Shown here: one piece after another, positions 43,045-51,902 of the stretch
Layout of the letters: every line of letters starts with the position of its first letter
Numbering within the stretch: the stretch's first letter is position 1
Origin: Myxococcus fulvus
GTDB taxonomy: Bacteria; Myxococcota; Myxococcia; Myxococcales; Myxococcaceae
Assembly: GCF_900111765.1 (NCBI RefSeq)
Contig: NZ_FOIB01000001.1
Location: forward strand, 558,001 to 622,000
Direction: 5' to 3'
Length of the DNA stretch: 64,000 bases
Translations under genes and position numbers: made by a program
The notes under the pieces: generated by a model
The model's input: only the letters and a program-made list of their open reading frames with translations
Databases searched by the model: none
What the model was told of the DNA's origin: nothing

Positions 43045-43928
43045 GACTTCGCGGGCTCGGTGCCGGTGGGCGCGATGGGCTCCTCGGGGGCCTTGTCCGG
43101 CTCCGACTCCGCCGAGGACTTGCCCAGCTGCCGCTCGCGCCACGCGCTGGGGGACTCGCCCACGAGCTTGCGGAACAGGCTGCTGAAGTGCTGCAGCGAC
43201 GCGCAGCCCACCTCCACCGCGACGGCGGTGAGCTTCATGTCCGTCTCCAAGAGCAGCCCCTGCGCCATGCGCACCTGCACGGCGTTGAGCTCCGCCTGGA
43301 AGGACGTGCCGGCCTCCTTGAGGCGGCGCTGGAGCGTGCGCTCGGACATGCCCATCTCCCGGGCCACGTCCGACAGGTTGATGTCCGGCAGCTTGCCCTT
43401 CATCGCCTGGTGCAGCTCGCGCAAGAGCGGCGACTGGCCGGTGGCCTCGGCCACCAAATCGTTCAGCTTGGAGAGCAGCGGCGCGGCGCGCGCCTCGGGT
43501 TGTCCCAGCCACGCCAGCGCGGCGGCCGGCTCGGTGAAGACCTTGCTGGGGTACGCGCCCGTCAACAGCGTGTAGAAGCCGCCCACCACCGCGCCCGCCA
43601 CGCCCTCCGGACGCACCAGCGCCTGGCGCTGCACCGACGTGCCGAAGGACTTCTCGCGCGTCTGCATGTACTTCACGAGCACCGCGAAGGCCGCGGGGTC
43701 CGCCGCCTCCAGCCGGCGCGCGTCCACCAGCGAGGCATGCGGCGCCGCGGGGGCCAGCTCCACGTCGAGCACGTGCACCAGCCTGCGCACGTGCGCCTCC
43801 GAGGGGCGCCCCCACAAGATGAAGCCGCACAGGTCCGCCGAGGCGTACCAGTGCAGGAACCCTTCCCCGACTAGGTAACGGCCGTGGGGGTCCCGGAAGT
43901 AATCGTCGACGCCGTCTGCCGATCGCAC
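43041..43928 (-). CDS. AraC-family regulator with a DUF-type N-domain
   Basis: The C-terminal part (about 190-275) is an AraC DNA-binding domain (LSDVAREMGMSERTLQRRLKEAGTSFQAELN, then VEVGCASLQHFSSLFRKLVGESPSAWRE). The N-terminal about 180 residues (FRDPHGRYLVGEGFLHWYASADLCGFILWGRP, LVDARRLEAADPAAFAVLVKYM) may be a sensory module. The start is uncertain; GTG 43928 keeps the full N-domain and overlaps the desaturase gene by 58 bp. A CTG at 43863 is another option. Confidence 0.82.
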   Translation of the reverse strand: MRSADGVDDYFRDPHGRYLVGEGFLHWYASADLCGFILWGRPSEAHVRRLVHVLDVELAPAAPHASLVDARRLEAADPAAFAVLVKYMQTREKSFGTSVQRQALVRPEGVAGAVVGGFYTLLTGAYPSKVFTEPAAALAWLGQPEARAAPLLSKLNDLVAEATGQSPLLRELHQAMKGKLPDINLSDVAREMGMSERTLQRRLKEAGTSFQAELNAVQVRMAQGLLLETDMKLTAVAVEVGCASLQHFSSLFRKLVGESPSAWRERQLGKSSAESEPDKAPEEPIAPTGTEPAKS

Positions 43929-44767
43929 GGCTTGGCAGAATAGCGCTTCGCCACGTGGAGCACCCAGCGGGGATTGATGGGCGACAGTCCCGTCACCAGC
44001 TCCGGCCTCACCAGGGCCACGCCCTCCAGCTCCCGGGTGGTGGCCGGCAAGTCCCGCCAGGGCACCTGGGGCTTCACGTGGTGGGCCTGGTGGTAACCCG
44101 CATTGAAAAAGAACAGGTTGTACAGACGGGACGTGGACGTGGTGCCCAACGCACCGCGCTGTGTGGAGTCCGTCTCGAAGTGGGCGGCCAGGTTGAGCCA
44201 GTGGATGCAGAACTGGCCCACCAGCAGCACCCCGAACCACGCCAGGCCCAGGGCAGGCCGCCAGATGATGACCGCCAGCAGGGCCCCATCCACGATGAGG
44301 AAGTCCAGCGCCAGCTCCAGGCGCTGGTTGCGCTTCTTGGCCCAGCGCCAGACGTTGGCCACGGCCTCGAAGGGCCAGAACCAGGGCGTCAGCGCCGAGC
44401 GCAGGCAATAACGCACCACGCCTTCACCGGGCTTGCGCTGGCCCCAGTCGCCCGGGCCGTCGTTGTACCGGTGGTGGTTGAAGTGGTGGATGTAGTAGCC
44501 GCGATAGGGAAACCCACACGCCATGCCCAGCGTCCGGGACACCAGCCAGTGCGCCACGCGCGGCTTCGCGATGCTCACGTGCATGTGGTTGTGCAGGACG
44601 GCGTAGTTCCAGAACATCACCGCCCAGCCCACGGCGCACATGCCCACGCGGCCCCAGGCGCCCAGGTGCTCCCAGCTCCAGAGGAAGGAAGGCAACCAGG
44701 CCCACCACAGCGCGTGTACCGCGAGCTGCGGCAGGTCGAGAGCGGGGGCGGGGAGGGGGCGAGTCAT
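43871..44767 (-). CDS. Membrane fatty acid desaturase/hydroxylase
   Basis: The 298-residue protein has the three His boxes of the integral-membrane diiron family: HNHMH at about residue 59, HHFNHHRYN near 94 and HQAHH near 227. It has about four membrane helices, so it is a normal, somewhat short desaturase-like protein. It likely introduces a double bond or hydroxyl in a lipid or carotenoid-like chain; the exact substrate is unknown. It starts at ATG 44767. Confidence 0.9.
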   Translation of the reverse strand: MTRPLPAPALDLPQLAVHALWWAWLPSFLWSWEHLGAWGRVGMCAVGWAVMFWNYAVLHNHMHVSIAKPRVAHWLVSRTLGMACGFPYRGYYIHHFNHHRYNDGPGDWGQRKPGEGVVRYCLRSALTPWFWPFEAVANVWRWAKKRNQRLELALDFLIVDGALLAVIIWRPALGLAWFGVLLVGQFCIHWLNLAAHFETDSTQRGALGTTSTSRLYNLFFFNAGYHQAHHVKPQVPWRDLPATTRELEGVALVRPELVTGLSPINPRWVLHVAKRYSAKPCDRQTASTITSGTPTAVT

Positions 44768-44962
44768 GGGGCACGAAGCTAGGCCCGCCCCTTTCTCGCC
44801 GCTTCATTCCATGCGCCAAGCGATTGCGAAAACGCGCAACCTCGAGCGTCCTTCGCTGGCATCGCTTTCAACCCGGGTCCACCCCGCCCCGGTGCTGATT
44901 CCGCCCGCGCGCGCCGTCTTCCACGTGACAGGAATGGGCGAGCGCGAGCGGCACCTTCGCGC

Positions 44963-45325
44963 TCACGACTCCAGCGCGTTGGCGACCTGTCCCAGCAAGC
45001 GCAGCCGGGGCGCGTCCAGCTTGCGCACCGTGCGCAAGAGCCGGCGGACCTCGGGACGCTCGCGGTACTCCGGCGGGTCCTCGGCGAGCGTGGGCGCGCC
45101 TTCGACGCCGGCGGTCATGCCCAGCAGCACATCCGAGGAGCAGTTGAGAACCAGACACAGCTTCCTCAGCGTGCGGACGCTGGGGAGCATGTGGCCGCGC
45201 TCCAGCCGCCCGTACACCTCGGTGGCGATGCCCACGCGCTCGGCCACATCGGCCTGGGTGAGCTCCAGCCGCTGCCGCGCCGCGCGAACTGCATTTCCAA
45301 TGATGGTGGCCAATCGTTGTTCCAT
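44963..45325 (-). CDS. XRE-family HTH regulator
   Basis: The 120-residue protein begins at ATG 45325. Residues about 8-65 form a Cro/CI-type HTH (IIGNAVRAARQRLELTQADVAERVGIATEVYGRLERGHMLPSVRTLRKLCLVLN). The C-terminal part (VRRLLRTVRKLDAPRLRLLGQVANALES) is helical and may dimerise. It is a small stand-alone DNA-binding protein; the target is unknown. Confidence 0.9.
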   Translation of the reverse strand: MEQRLATIIGNAVRAARQRLELTQADVAERVGIATEVYGRLERGHMLPSVRTLRKLCLVLNCSSDVLLGMTAGVEGAPTLAEDPPEYRERPEVRRLLRTVRKLDAPRLRLLGQVANALES

Positions 45326-46019
45326 GGCGTGCGGAAACCTGTCGAAAAGAGGGCTTCGCCCCCCGCGCTCGGGCGGAGAGGTTCCGGGGAGAAGTGACTG
45401 CGGGTTCGGTGCCTCGTGGAACACAGACTACGGGTGGGGTCTGACATTCAGGTGCTTCCGGAATGGCGTGCGAAAGCGCTTGAAAAAAGCGTCGCCAGCA
45501 CGCCCCGCGGGAGGCCCTCGGAAGGCCCTTCCGGCGAGGCTCCGGACGTGGTTTCCCGCACGCTCCGGGCGTGCCTCGTGGAGGTGGGCGGTGTCGCGCG
45601 GTCGACACCGCTGGGGCCCGAAAACTCGGCGCGGGGGCGATTTCCACGCGGCGCGTGGGGCAGCCGTGTCGCGCGGGCGCGGACAGTCCTCGCGCACGTG
45701 GCTGTGAGCGTGGGTGAAGCTCACCGCGGGCGTCTGGCTTCGCGTTCGTCCGGTGCTGGACGTCACCGGCCGGACGGCCGCACTCGCGGTGCTGGGGCGC
45801 GGAGGCGGCGTCCGGGCCGTCGGCGAGCGGCGGGAAGCCGGGGCTCACGTCCGAGGCCGAAAATTCGGCCTGCGCGGCGTTGTCAATGGACGGGTGGGGA
45901 GTTCACGGAAAAGCCCTGGTGTTTCCGTGGTTTACGAAGGCGGGACGTCTGACGTAGGGTGGGCCCCCCCGGTGGGTCGGGGGTGCACCGCGTGCCTCGC
46001 GGGGAGGGCCGTTGAGGTC
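45326..46019. other. 694-bp divergent intergenic region with inverted repeats
   Basis: This is the largest gap in the window, separating the XRE regulator and the pom cluster. Frames through it lack codon bias. It contains GGCCGAA/TTCGGCC (45855-45870), CCGA-N4-TCGG near 45618, and the IR at 45904-45929. No RNA gene is visible; promoters for the XRE gene and the pom operon must lie here. Confidence 0.5.
45904..45929. promoter_or_regulatory. Inverted repeat upstream of pomY
   Basis: CACGGAAA (45904-45911) and TTTCCGTG (45922-45929) form a perfect 8-bp inverted repeat with a 10-bp spacer, about 91 bp before the pomY start. It could be an operator or an mRNA leader hairpin. Confidence 0.5.
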
Positions 46020-48032
46020 GTGAGCGACGAGCGTCCGGACGCGCTGCTCAAGAGCGCACTCGAGAAAATTGTCTACTTCGAGGCCCGTGCGGAGCAGTTG
46101 CTCAGCGAGCTGGGGTCGACGCGCGAGGAGATGGAGCACCTCAAGCGCGAGCTCGCGGAGACGCATCAGCGGGAGCTGAAGCTGCGGCGTGAGGTGGCGG
46201 AGCTGGAGGTGCGCGTCGGGCGCGCCCAGGCCGAGCGCGAGGAGTCGGCGCGGCTGACGCAGGCGCTGCGCGGCGAGCGCGACCAACTGATGGACCGGCT
46301 GCTGACGGCGAGCCGGCTGCGGGCCTCCACGCAGGAGCGCGACGACGAGGACGATGACCTGGGGTTCGACCTGGCGTCGTTCATCTCGCAGCTTCGCAGC
46401 GAGGCGCTGCTCAAGAACGAGACGGGCAAGGGCGCGGCGGCGGCGGTGATGGCGATGAAGGTCCCCGTGCGAGCGCCCGCGGTGCCGCTGGCCGAGCCGG
46501 TGGCGAAGGCTCCGCCCGCCGTGGCGTCGAGCGCGCCGCCCGCGTTGCTGGAGCCGCTGCTGGAGGGCTTGTCGCCGGTGGCGCGCGAGGCGCAGCGCTT
46601 CCTGCAGGCGGGGCGGCTGGGCGTGAGCGCGGCGCAGCTGGCGGAGCTGTCCGGGCAGGGTGGGCTGGGGGCTCCGACGGACGAGACGCTGTTCGGGTTC
46701 TCGGTGCGGGAGCTTTCGGCGCAGGACCCCGCGGCGCGCATCCGCGCGGCGGAGCGGCTCAAGGCGCTGTCGCAGCCCGCGGCGGCTCCGGCGTTGGCGA
46801 GCGCGCTGCACGCGGAGACGGACTCGGCGGCGCAGGTGGCGCTGCTCCAGGCGTTCGCGGCGCTGTGCCGCGAGGAGGGCGCGCAGGTGGTGTCGCCGCT
46901 CTTGTCCTCGCCGGTGCCGGAGGTGCGCATCGCGGCGCTCAAGGCGCTGTTGACGCTGGCGCCCCGGGACGCGGCGCCGCACCTGGCGCAGGCGATGAAG
47001 GACCCGGACCGCTCGGTGCGTCGGCGCGCGTCGCTGCTGGCGCTGGGGCTGGAGGGCGAGACGGCGCGCCGGCTGGGCGAGGAGGCCATCCACGACGCGG
47101 ACGCGGAGGTCCGCTCGCTGGCGGCGCTGGCGCTCGGCGCGGGCAGTGGTGAGAACGCGCGGGCCTTGTTGCTGGAGGCGCTCGGGGACCGCGAGACGCG
47201 CGTGCGCAAGGCGGCGGCGCAGAGCCTGTCGCGCATCCTGGGTCAGGATGTGTCCGCCGTCGTCGCACTGGACGACACGCACCGGCGCCGTGAGATTCGT
47301 CGGCTGGCGACGTTGCCGGTGAAGCCCGTGCGCGCGCGGCTCGAGGAGCCGGCGCGAGTGGTGGTCATGGCCTCGGCCCCAGTGGTCACGAATGTGGCGC
47401 CCCCGGTCGTGGTGGCCCAGCCCGTGATGGCCGTGGCGGGAGCCCGTCAGGGCGCGATGGCGCCGCACTCGATGGGGGCTCGTCCCGTCGCGCCGCCGAC
47501 GCACGTGGCGCAGGCCCCGCAGGCCCGTTCCTCGGTGCCTTCGTCGACGCATGTGGCGCAGGCCCCGCAGGCTCGTGCCTCGGTGCCTTCGTCGACGCAT
47601 GGAGTGCAGGCGCCTCAGTCCCGCGCCCCGGTTCCCGCGCAGCCCGTGGCCCGCGCGGCGCCCCAGCCCGTGGCGGCCCCTCCGACGGCGGTCGCCCCGC
47701 AGCGCGCCGCGCCTCCGCCTTCCCGTCCCGCCGCTCCGGCGCCCCGGCTCTCGCCCGTCCAGGCGGCCCTCGTGGCCATGGGCGCCCCGGCGCCGCAGCC
47801 CGCGACGCGCCCCGAGGAGCCCCGGCCCGTCGCCGCGCGCCCGAGCGCCTCTCCCGTCGAGACCCTCTGTGCCCCCATGCTCCACGAGGTCCGCGTGGCG
47901 GTCCGTGGTCGCTCGCTCGCCGAGCTGACGGCCGCCCTGGGGGTGCCCGTCGAGCTCGCTCAGGAAGCAATCACCCTGCTCTCAGCCCGGGGGGCCGTGG
48001 TCCGAAGGGGACACAAATACTTCGCCGCTTGA
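46020..48032 (+). CDS. pomY: PomY, cell-division-site positioning protein
   Basis: GTG 46020 gives 670 residues. The N-terminal about 110 residues are a coiled coil (VSDERPDALLKSALEKIVYFEA onwards), residues about 235-430 are HEAT repeats (PEVRIAALKALLTLAPRDA, VRRRASLLALGLEG), and residues about 440-590 are Pro/Ala-rich and disordered, with a small helical C-domain at the end. In M. xanthus, PomX, PomY and PomZ form a cluster on the nucleoid that finds midcell and stimulates FtsZ ring formation; PomY has this same coiled coil-HEAT-Pro-rich plan. It is the first gene of the pomY-pomZ-pomX cluster. Confidence 0.93.
   Translation: MSDERPDALLKSALEKIVYFEARAEQLLSELGSTREEMEHLKRELAETHQRELKLRREVAELEVRVGRAQAEREESARLTQALRGERDQLMDRLLTASRLRASTQERDDEDDDLGFDLASFISQLRSEALLKNETGKGAAAAVMAMKVPVRAPAVPLAEPVAKAPPAVASSAPPALLEPLLEGLSPVAREAQRFLQAGRLGVSAAQLAELSGQGGLGAPTDETLFGFSVRELSAQDPAARIRAAERLKALSQPAAAPALASALHAETDSAAQVALLQAFAALCREEGAQVVSPLLSSPVPEVRIAALKALLTLAPRDAAPHLAQAMKDPDRSVRRRASLLALGLEGETARRLGEEAIHDADAEVRSLAALALGAGSGENARALLLEALGDRETRVRKAAAQSLSRILGQDVSAVVALDDTHRRREIRRLATLPVKPVRARLEEPARVVVMASAPVVTNVAPPVVVAQPVMAVAGARQGAMAPHSMGARPVAPPTHVAQAPQARSSVPSSTHVAQAPQARASVPSSTHGVQAPQSRAPVPAQPVARAAPQPVAAPPTAVAPQRAAPPPSRPAAPAPRLSPVQAALVAMGAPAPQPATRPEEPRPVAARPSASPVETLCAPMLHEVRVAVRGRSLAELTAALGVPVELAQEAITLLSARGAVVRRGHKYFAA
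47499..47642 (+). repeat. 16-residue tandem repeat in the PomY linker
   Basis: Three in-frame 48-bp units encode THVAQAPQARSSVPSS, THVAQAPQARASVPSS and THGVQAPQSRAPVPAQ. The first two differ at one residue. The repeat lies in the disordered Pro-rich linker, so its length may vary between strains. Confidence 0.8.
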
Positions 48033-48072
48033 GGCAAGGTAGCCGCCCCGTACGTCTTTCGAAGGGTCGTTC

Positions 48073-49032
48073 ATGGAAGCGCCGACATACAGCTCGAAGC
48101 AGGTGGCCGAGATGCTCGGCGTGTCTCCGAAAGCGATTCCGGAGGACGCGAGGAAGGACGTGTACACCCCGGACGACGTCTGGGACCTGCGCACGACGCT
48201 CAACCGCTTCCCGGCCAAGGTGGGCCACCGCCGCCAGCTCTTCCTGAACTTCAAGGGTGGCACCGGCAAGACGTCCCTGTCCACGTCCTACGCGTGGCGC
48301 GTGGCGGAGCTGGGCTACTCGGTGCTCCTCATCGACCTGGACAGCCAGGGCCACGCCACCAAGTGCCTGGGCTACGAGGGCGAGGAGTTCGAGAAGACGC
48401 TGCTCGACGTGCTGGTGCGCAAGACGCCCCTGGTCAAGGTCATCCAGAAGTCCCCGCTGCCCAACCTGGACTTCGTCCCGTCCAACCTCAGCATGTCCAC
48501 CATGGACCTCTCGCTGATGCCCATGGCCGGCCGCGAGTTCAAGCTGCGCAACGCCCTCAAGGACGTGGAGGCGCAGTACGACGTCATCGTCTTCGACGCG
48601 CCGCCGTCCTTCGGCCTGCTCAACCTCAACGCGCTGATGGCCGCCAACGACCTGTTCGTCCCCGTGCTGGCGGACTTCCTGTCGTTCCACGGCCTGAAGC
48701 TGCTGTTCGAGACCGTGCAGAGCCTGGAGGAGGACCTCAACCACGTGCTGGACCACGTGTTCATCGTGGTGAACTCCTTCAACGCCACCTTCAAGCTGGC
48801 GAAGGAGGCGCTGGAGGCGCTCCAGACGCACTACCCGGAGTTCCTGCTGCCGACCATCATCCGGCAGTGCACCAAGTTCGCCCAGGCCTCGAGCGAGGGG
48901 CGCCCGGTCTTCGTCGCGGACCCCACGTCGAAGGGCGCCAACGACATCCAGGCCATGATTGACAACGTCCTGCCGCGCCTCGTCGCCGCGGCCGCCGCCG
49001 CCCCGAAGAAGGGCACCCAGCAGGCTGGCTGA
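48073..49032 (+). CDS. pomZ: PomZ, ParA-like ATPase of the Pom system
   Basis: The 319-residue protein is a ParA/MinD-family ATPase. It has an N-terminal helical extension, then the deviant Walker A KGGTGKTS with the signature Lys61 and Lys66, and switch I Asp90 in IDLDSQGH. The residues studied by mutation in M. xanthus PomZ, namely K66 (ATP binding), D90 (hydrolysis) and K268 (DNA binding), fall at exactly these positions here. PomZ dimers bind the nucleoid and move the PomX/PomY cluster to midcell. It lies 40 bp after pomY and 8 bp before pomX, so one operon is likely. Confidence 0.97.
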   Translation: MEAPTYSSKQVAEMLGVSPKAIPEDARKDVYTPDDVWDLRTTLNRFPAKVGHRRQLFLNFKGGTGKTSLSTSYAWRVAELGYSVLLIDLDSQGHATKCLGYEGEEFEKTLLDVLVRKTPLVKVIQKSPLPNLDFVPSNLSMSTMDLSLMPMAGREFKLRNALKDVEAQYDVIVFDAPPSFGLLNLNALMAANDLFVPVLADFLSFHGLKLLFETVQSLEEDLNHVLDHVFIVVNSFNATFKLAKEALEALQTHYPEFLLPTIIRQCTKFAQASSEGRPVFVADPTSKGANDIQAMIDNVLPRLVAAAAAAPKKGTQQAG

Positions 49033-49040
49033 GATTCGCC

Positions 49041-50255
49041 ATGAAGAAAGCCTTCGAACAGAACGTGTCTCGCGCCAAGCCGCGCCTCCGCCTGGGGGCG
49101 TTCACCGGCGCCGCCGAGCAGCCCGAGCCCACCGAGCCTCCCGAGCAGGCCGCCGACGTCGCTTCCCGCGAGCCGCCGAGCGCCGACCTGTCCGCGGAGG
49201 TCCGCGCCCGCATCGAGCGCGCCCGCGCTCCTCGTCCCACCGCCGCCGAGGCGATGGAGGTGGCGCTGTCCCAGCCCGAGGGGCCGCGCGCGCGGGAGCC
49301 GGTGTTCACCCAGCAGGTCGCCGAGCCGGTGACGTACGCGTCGCCGGAGCCGGAGGCCGCGGTCTACGACGACGGGGTGAGTGAGGCGCCCGTCACCTTC
49401 GCTGCTCCGCCCACCATGGCGTTCCACCTGGACGGCCTCGAGGCCGAGCAGTCGTCGGAGGCGCACCCCATGACGCAGGGCTCTCCCCACGCTTCGCTTC
49501 CCCACGTCACCGCCACCGTCGCGGAGCCCGTGGCCCGCGTCGAGGCGCCGCCGCAGGAGGTGGAGGTGCAGACGCCCGCGCCGCCGCGCGAGGAGGCGAT
49601 GGACTCGGACGCGCGCCGTGAGCGGCTCAAGGCCCGGCTCAAGGCGGTGCGCGAGAATCCGCGTCCGGAGCCCCTGCCGGCCACCGTCGCGGAGGCGGGT
49701 CAGCGCGCGGTCGAGCGCATCACCCACCTGCAGGCCGAGCTGGTGAAGGTGAAGGCGGCGAACCTGTCCCTCACGCAGGAGCTGGAGGTGGCGCGCCGTC
49801 AGGCGGAGAAGGCCACCGAAGAGGCTCGGCTGCGCATGGACGAGGCGCGCCGGCTGTCGGCGGAGATGGAGGGCCGCGTGAAGCTGCTCGCGGACCTGGA
49901 GCGGGAGCTCGCGGCGCTGGAGGGTGAGCGCGACGAGGCGCTCTTGTCCCTCCAGGAGAATCGCCAGGCGCTCCAGGCCTCCGCGAAGGAGCACGAGAAG
50001 CTCGAGGAGGAGGTCGTCCGGGGCAAGCAGGCCCTGGTGGACAGCCTCGCCGAGGAGGAGCGGCTCGCCACCGAGCTCGAGTCCGCGAAGGACGAGTCGA
50101 TGTCGCTGCGCCGCGCGGTGGAGGCGCTGCAGGGAGAGCGGGACGTGCTCGCCCAGCAGGTGGCCTCGCTCACCGCCGAGCGCGCCGAACTGCTCGAGGC
50201 CCGCAAGGCGCTCGAGGCCGTGCACCGCGCGCTGAGCCAGGCCGCGTCGCGCTGA
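49041..50255 (+). CDS. pomX: PomX, coiled-coil scaffold of the Pom system
   Basis: The 404-residue protein starts MKKAFEQNVSRAKPRLRLGA. This N-terminal peptide, with Lys13 and Arg15, is the segment that activates PomZ ATPase in M. xanthus. Residues about 25-190 are Pro/Ala/Glu-rich and disordered; residues about 210-400 are a long coiled coil (HLQAELVKVKAANLSLTQEL onwards) that polymerises into the cluster scaffold. The length equals that of M. xanthus PomX as I recall it. It follows pomZ by 8 bp and ends just before a strong hairpin. Confidence 0.96.
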   Translation: MKKAFEQNVSRAKPRLRLGAFTGAAEQPEPTEPPEQAADVASREPPSADLSAEVRARIERARAPRPTAAEAMEVALSQPEGPRAREPVFTQQVAEPVTYASPEPEAAVYDDGVSEAPVTFAAPPTMAFHLDGLEAEQSSEAHPMTQGSPHASLPHVTATVAEPVARVEAPPQEVEVQTPAPPREEAMDSDARRERLKARLKAVRENPRPEPLPATVAEAGQRAVERITHLQAELVKVKAANLSLTQELEVARRQAEKATEEARLRMDEARRLSAEMEGRVKLLADLERELAALEGERDEALLSLQENRQALQASAKEHEKLEEEVVRGKQALVDSLAEEERLATELESAKDESMSLRRAVEALQGERDVLAQQVASLTAERAELLEARKALEAVHRALSQAASR

Positions 50256-50270
50256 ACGGTCGTGACCACG

Positions 50271-50294
50271 GGGCGCCCCGAGCGTGGGGCGCCC
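50271..50294. terminator. Bidirectional hairpin terminator after pomX
   Basis: GGGCGCCCC (50271-50279) pairs perfectly with GGGGCGCCC (50286-50294) around a 6-nt loop, between convergent pomX and the M48 protease gene. No T-run follows. Confidence 0.7.
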
Positions 50295-50304
50295 GAGCCG
50301 TACG

Positions 50305-51306
50305 CTACTTCCCGTCCTTCGCCACGTTGCTCCGCCCCGCGCCCTTCTTCACCGCGGCGACGAGCTCCGGCTGCAGCGGCGGGCTGCGCAGCCCCTCCAG
50401 CGACAGCTCCGCGAACTCACCCTCGCGCGGCTTCAAGCTCGCGAGGAAGGTCTTCATCCGCTCCTCGCGGTCCGCCTTCTTCGGGTGCCGTGAGCCCAGG
50501 CGTGAGCCGTCCTTCGTCTTGCCGAGGACGGCGATGTACTCCTTCGGGTCGTAGCCGGCCGAAATCATCAGCCGCGCGGCGAGCTGGTCCGCCGCGTACT
50601 CCTGCTCCTTGTCGTTGCCGCTCTCCGCCAGTCCGATGACCTTCTCCGTGAGGTCACCGAGCAGCGCCGTGTCGCTGTCCAGGTCCAGGTTGCCGCCACT
50701 GCCTCCCGCGGCGATGAGCTGACCGGAGCCCGGGACGTTGGCCTCCATCGTCACCGCCACCTTGCACAGGCTCACCTTCGCGGCGTTGTACTGCTGGATG
50801 GAGTGCTTGAGCACCACGTGCGCGATTTCGTGCGCGAGCACGCCCGCGAGCTGGCTCTCGTTGTCCAGCTCCGACAACAGCTTCCGGGTGACGAAGACGT
50901 AGGCCCCGGGCGTGGACACCGCGTTGAAGTTCTGGTCGTCGTTGAGCACGCCGAACGTCCAGTCCAGCGTGGGCCTCGGCGACTGCGCGCCCAGGTTCTT
51001 GCCCACCGTGTTGAGGTACTCGTGCACCGCGTGCACGCTGGTGTCCTTCGCGCCGCCGGTGGTGCCCATGAGCCCCCCGCCGCCCTCCACCCAGTGGACC
51101 GCCATGGCGCTGCCGATGGCGTACTCCTCCTTCACCGTGGGCTCCACATCCAGCTTCGCGCACTCGTCGCGCTGCTTCTGCGAGGCCACCGAGTTGTTGA
51201 CCGTCTTGCCGGCCACGTCCGCCACCTGCGCGAACGTGACGCCCTTGCACGACACCGTCAGCAGCCCCAGGCCCAGCAGCGCCGCCGTCCTCCCGAGCGC
51301 CTTCAT
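50305..51306 (-). CDS. M48-family lipoprotein metalloprotease
   Basis: ATG 51306 overlaps the stop of the upstream gene (ATGA). The 333-residue protein has a lipoprotein signal (LGLGLLTVSC). The zinc motif is HEIAH (VLAHEIAHVVLKH), with the third ligand Glu in EQEYAADQLAARLM. It fits the BepA/LoiP-like peripheral M48 group, acting in the periplasm on envelope proteins, with a role in outer-membrane quality control. Operon order is cyclase-SH3 protein-protease. Confidence 0.93.
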   Translation of the reverse strand: MKALGRTAALLGLGLLTVSCKGVTFAQVADVAGKTVNNSVASQKQRDECAKLDVEPTVKEEYAIGSAMAVHWVEGGGGLMGTTGGAKDTSVHAVHEYLNTVGKNLGAQSPRPTLDWTFGVLNDDQNFNAVSTPGAYVFVTRKLLSELDNESQLAGVLAHEIAHVVLKHSIQQYNAAKVSLCKVAVTMEANVPGSGQLIAAGGSGGNLDLDSDTALLGDLTEKVIGLAESGNDKEQEYAADQLAARLMISAGYDPKEYIAVLGKTKDGSRLGSRHPKKADREERMKTFLASLKPREGEFAELSLEGLRSPPLQPELVAAVKKGAGRSNVAKDGK

Positions 51307-51887
51307 CACGAGCCCCCCTTCGGCTTGCTCTTCGCCCCGCCCGAGCGGGCCGTCGTCTCCGCGCCCACCACCGGGTGCAGCCCCGCCGCCGCGGCGTGCT
51401 TCGCGATGTCCTGGGTGGACACGTCCTTGGCCGCCTTCTCCAGGCTCTGCAGCTGCGCCACCGCCTGCTTGTGCCCGCCGCCCTTCTTGTTGCCGTACGC
51501 GACGGCGCCGGGGCTGAGCGCCTTCACCGCCGCGCCGCTGGAGACGAAGCCCTCCGGGTTCACCTTGCGCTTGCCCTGGTCCCCGACGACGAGCTCCAGG
51601 TTGGGCGCGGTGGTGGACAGGTTGGACTGGAACACGAAGCCGCGCTTGCCCGTGGTCGTCTTCACCTTGTGCCACTGCTTGTTCTTCGCGTCCGCGCCCT
51701 CCCACTTCACCTGCTCGCCCGGCTGGAGGATGACCACCGCGTTCGCCGTGGGCGAGGGGCTCTCCATCACCCGCGTGTTCTTCGCCTTCACGTACAGCGA
51801 GCCCCCCACCGCCACCGCCGAGGACAGGCCCGGCAGCCCCATCATCAGCAACGCGGCCACCCACGCCGCTCTCGTTTTCATCCCCAT
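51306..51887 (-). CDS. Exported bacterial SH3-domain protein
   Basis: AAAGGAG upstream supports ATG 51887 (193 residues); ATG 51881 is also possible. A signal peptide (MKTRAAWVAALLMMGLPGLSSAVA) is followed by an SH3b domain (about 28-95: LYVKAKNTRVMESPSPTANAVVILQPGEQVKWEG, KRGFVFQSNL). The C-terminal half is low in structure, with a Lys/Gly-rich end. SH3b domains often bind peptidoglycan. It is coupled to the M48 gene by ATGA, so the pair may act together at the envelope. Confidence 0.85.
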   Translation of the reverse strand: MGMKTRAAWVAALLMMGLPGLSSAVAVGGSLYVKAKNTRVMESPSPTANAVVILQPGEQVKWEGADAKNKQWHKVKTTTGKRGFVFQSNLSTTAPNLELVVGDQGKRKVNPEGFVSSGAAVKALSPGAVAYGNKKGGGHKQAVAQLQSLEKAAKDVSTQDIAKHAAAAGLHPVVGAETTARSGGAKSKPKGGS

Positions 51888-51902
51888 GACTTCAGACTCC
51901 TT

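Noticed and set aside
45326-46019. tRNA or structured RNA in the largest gap
   Set aside because: No T-loop consensus or cloverleaf pattern was seen; only short inverted repeats.
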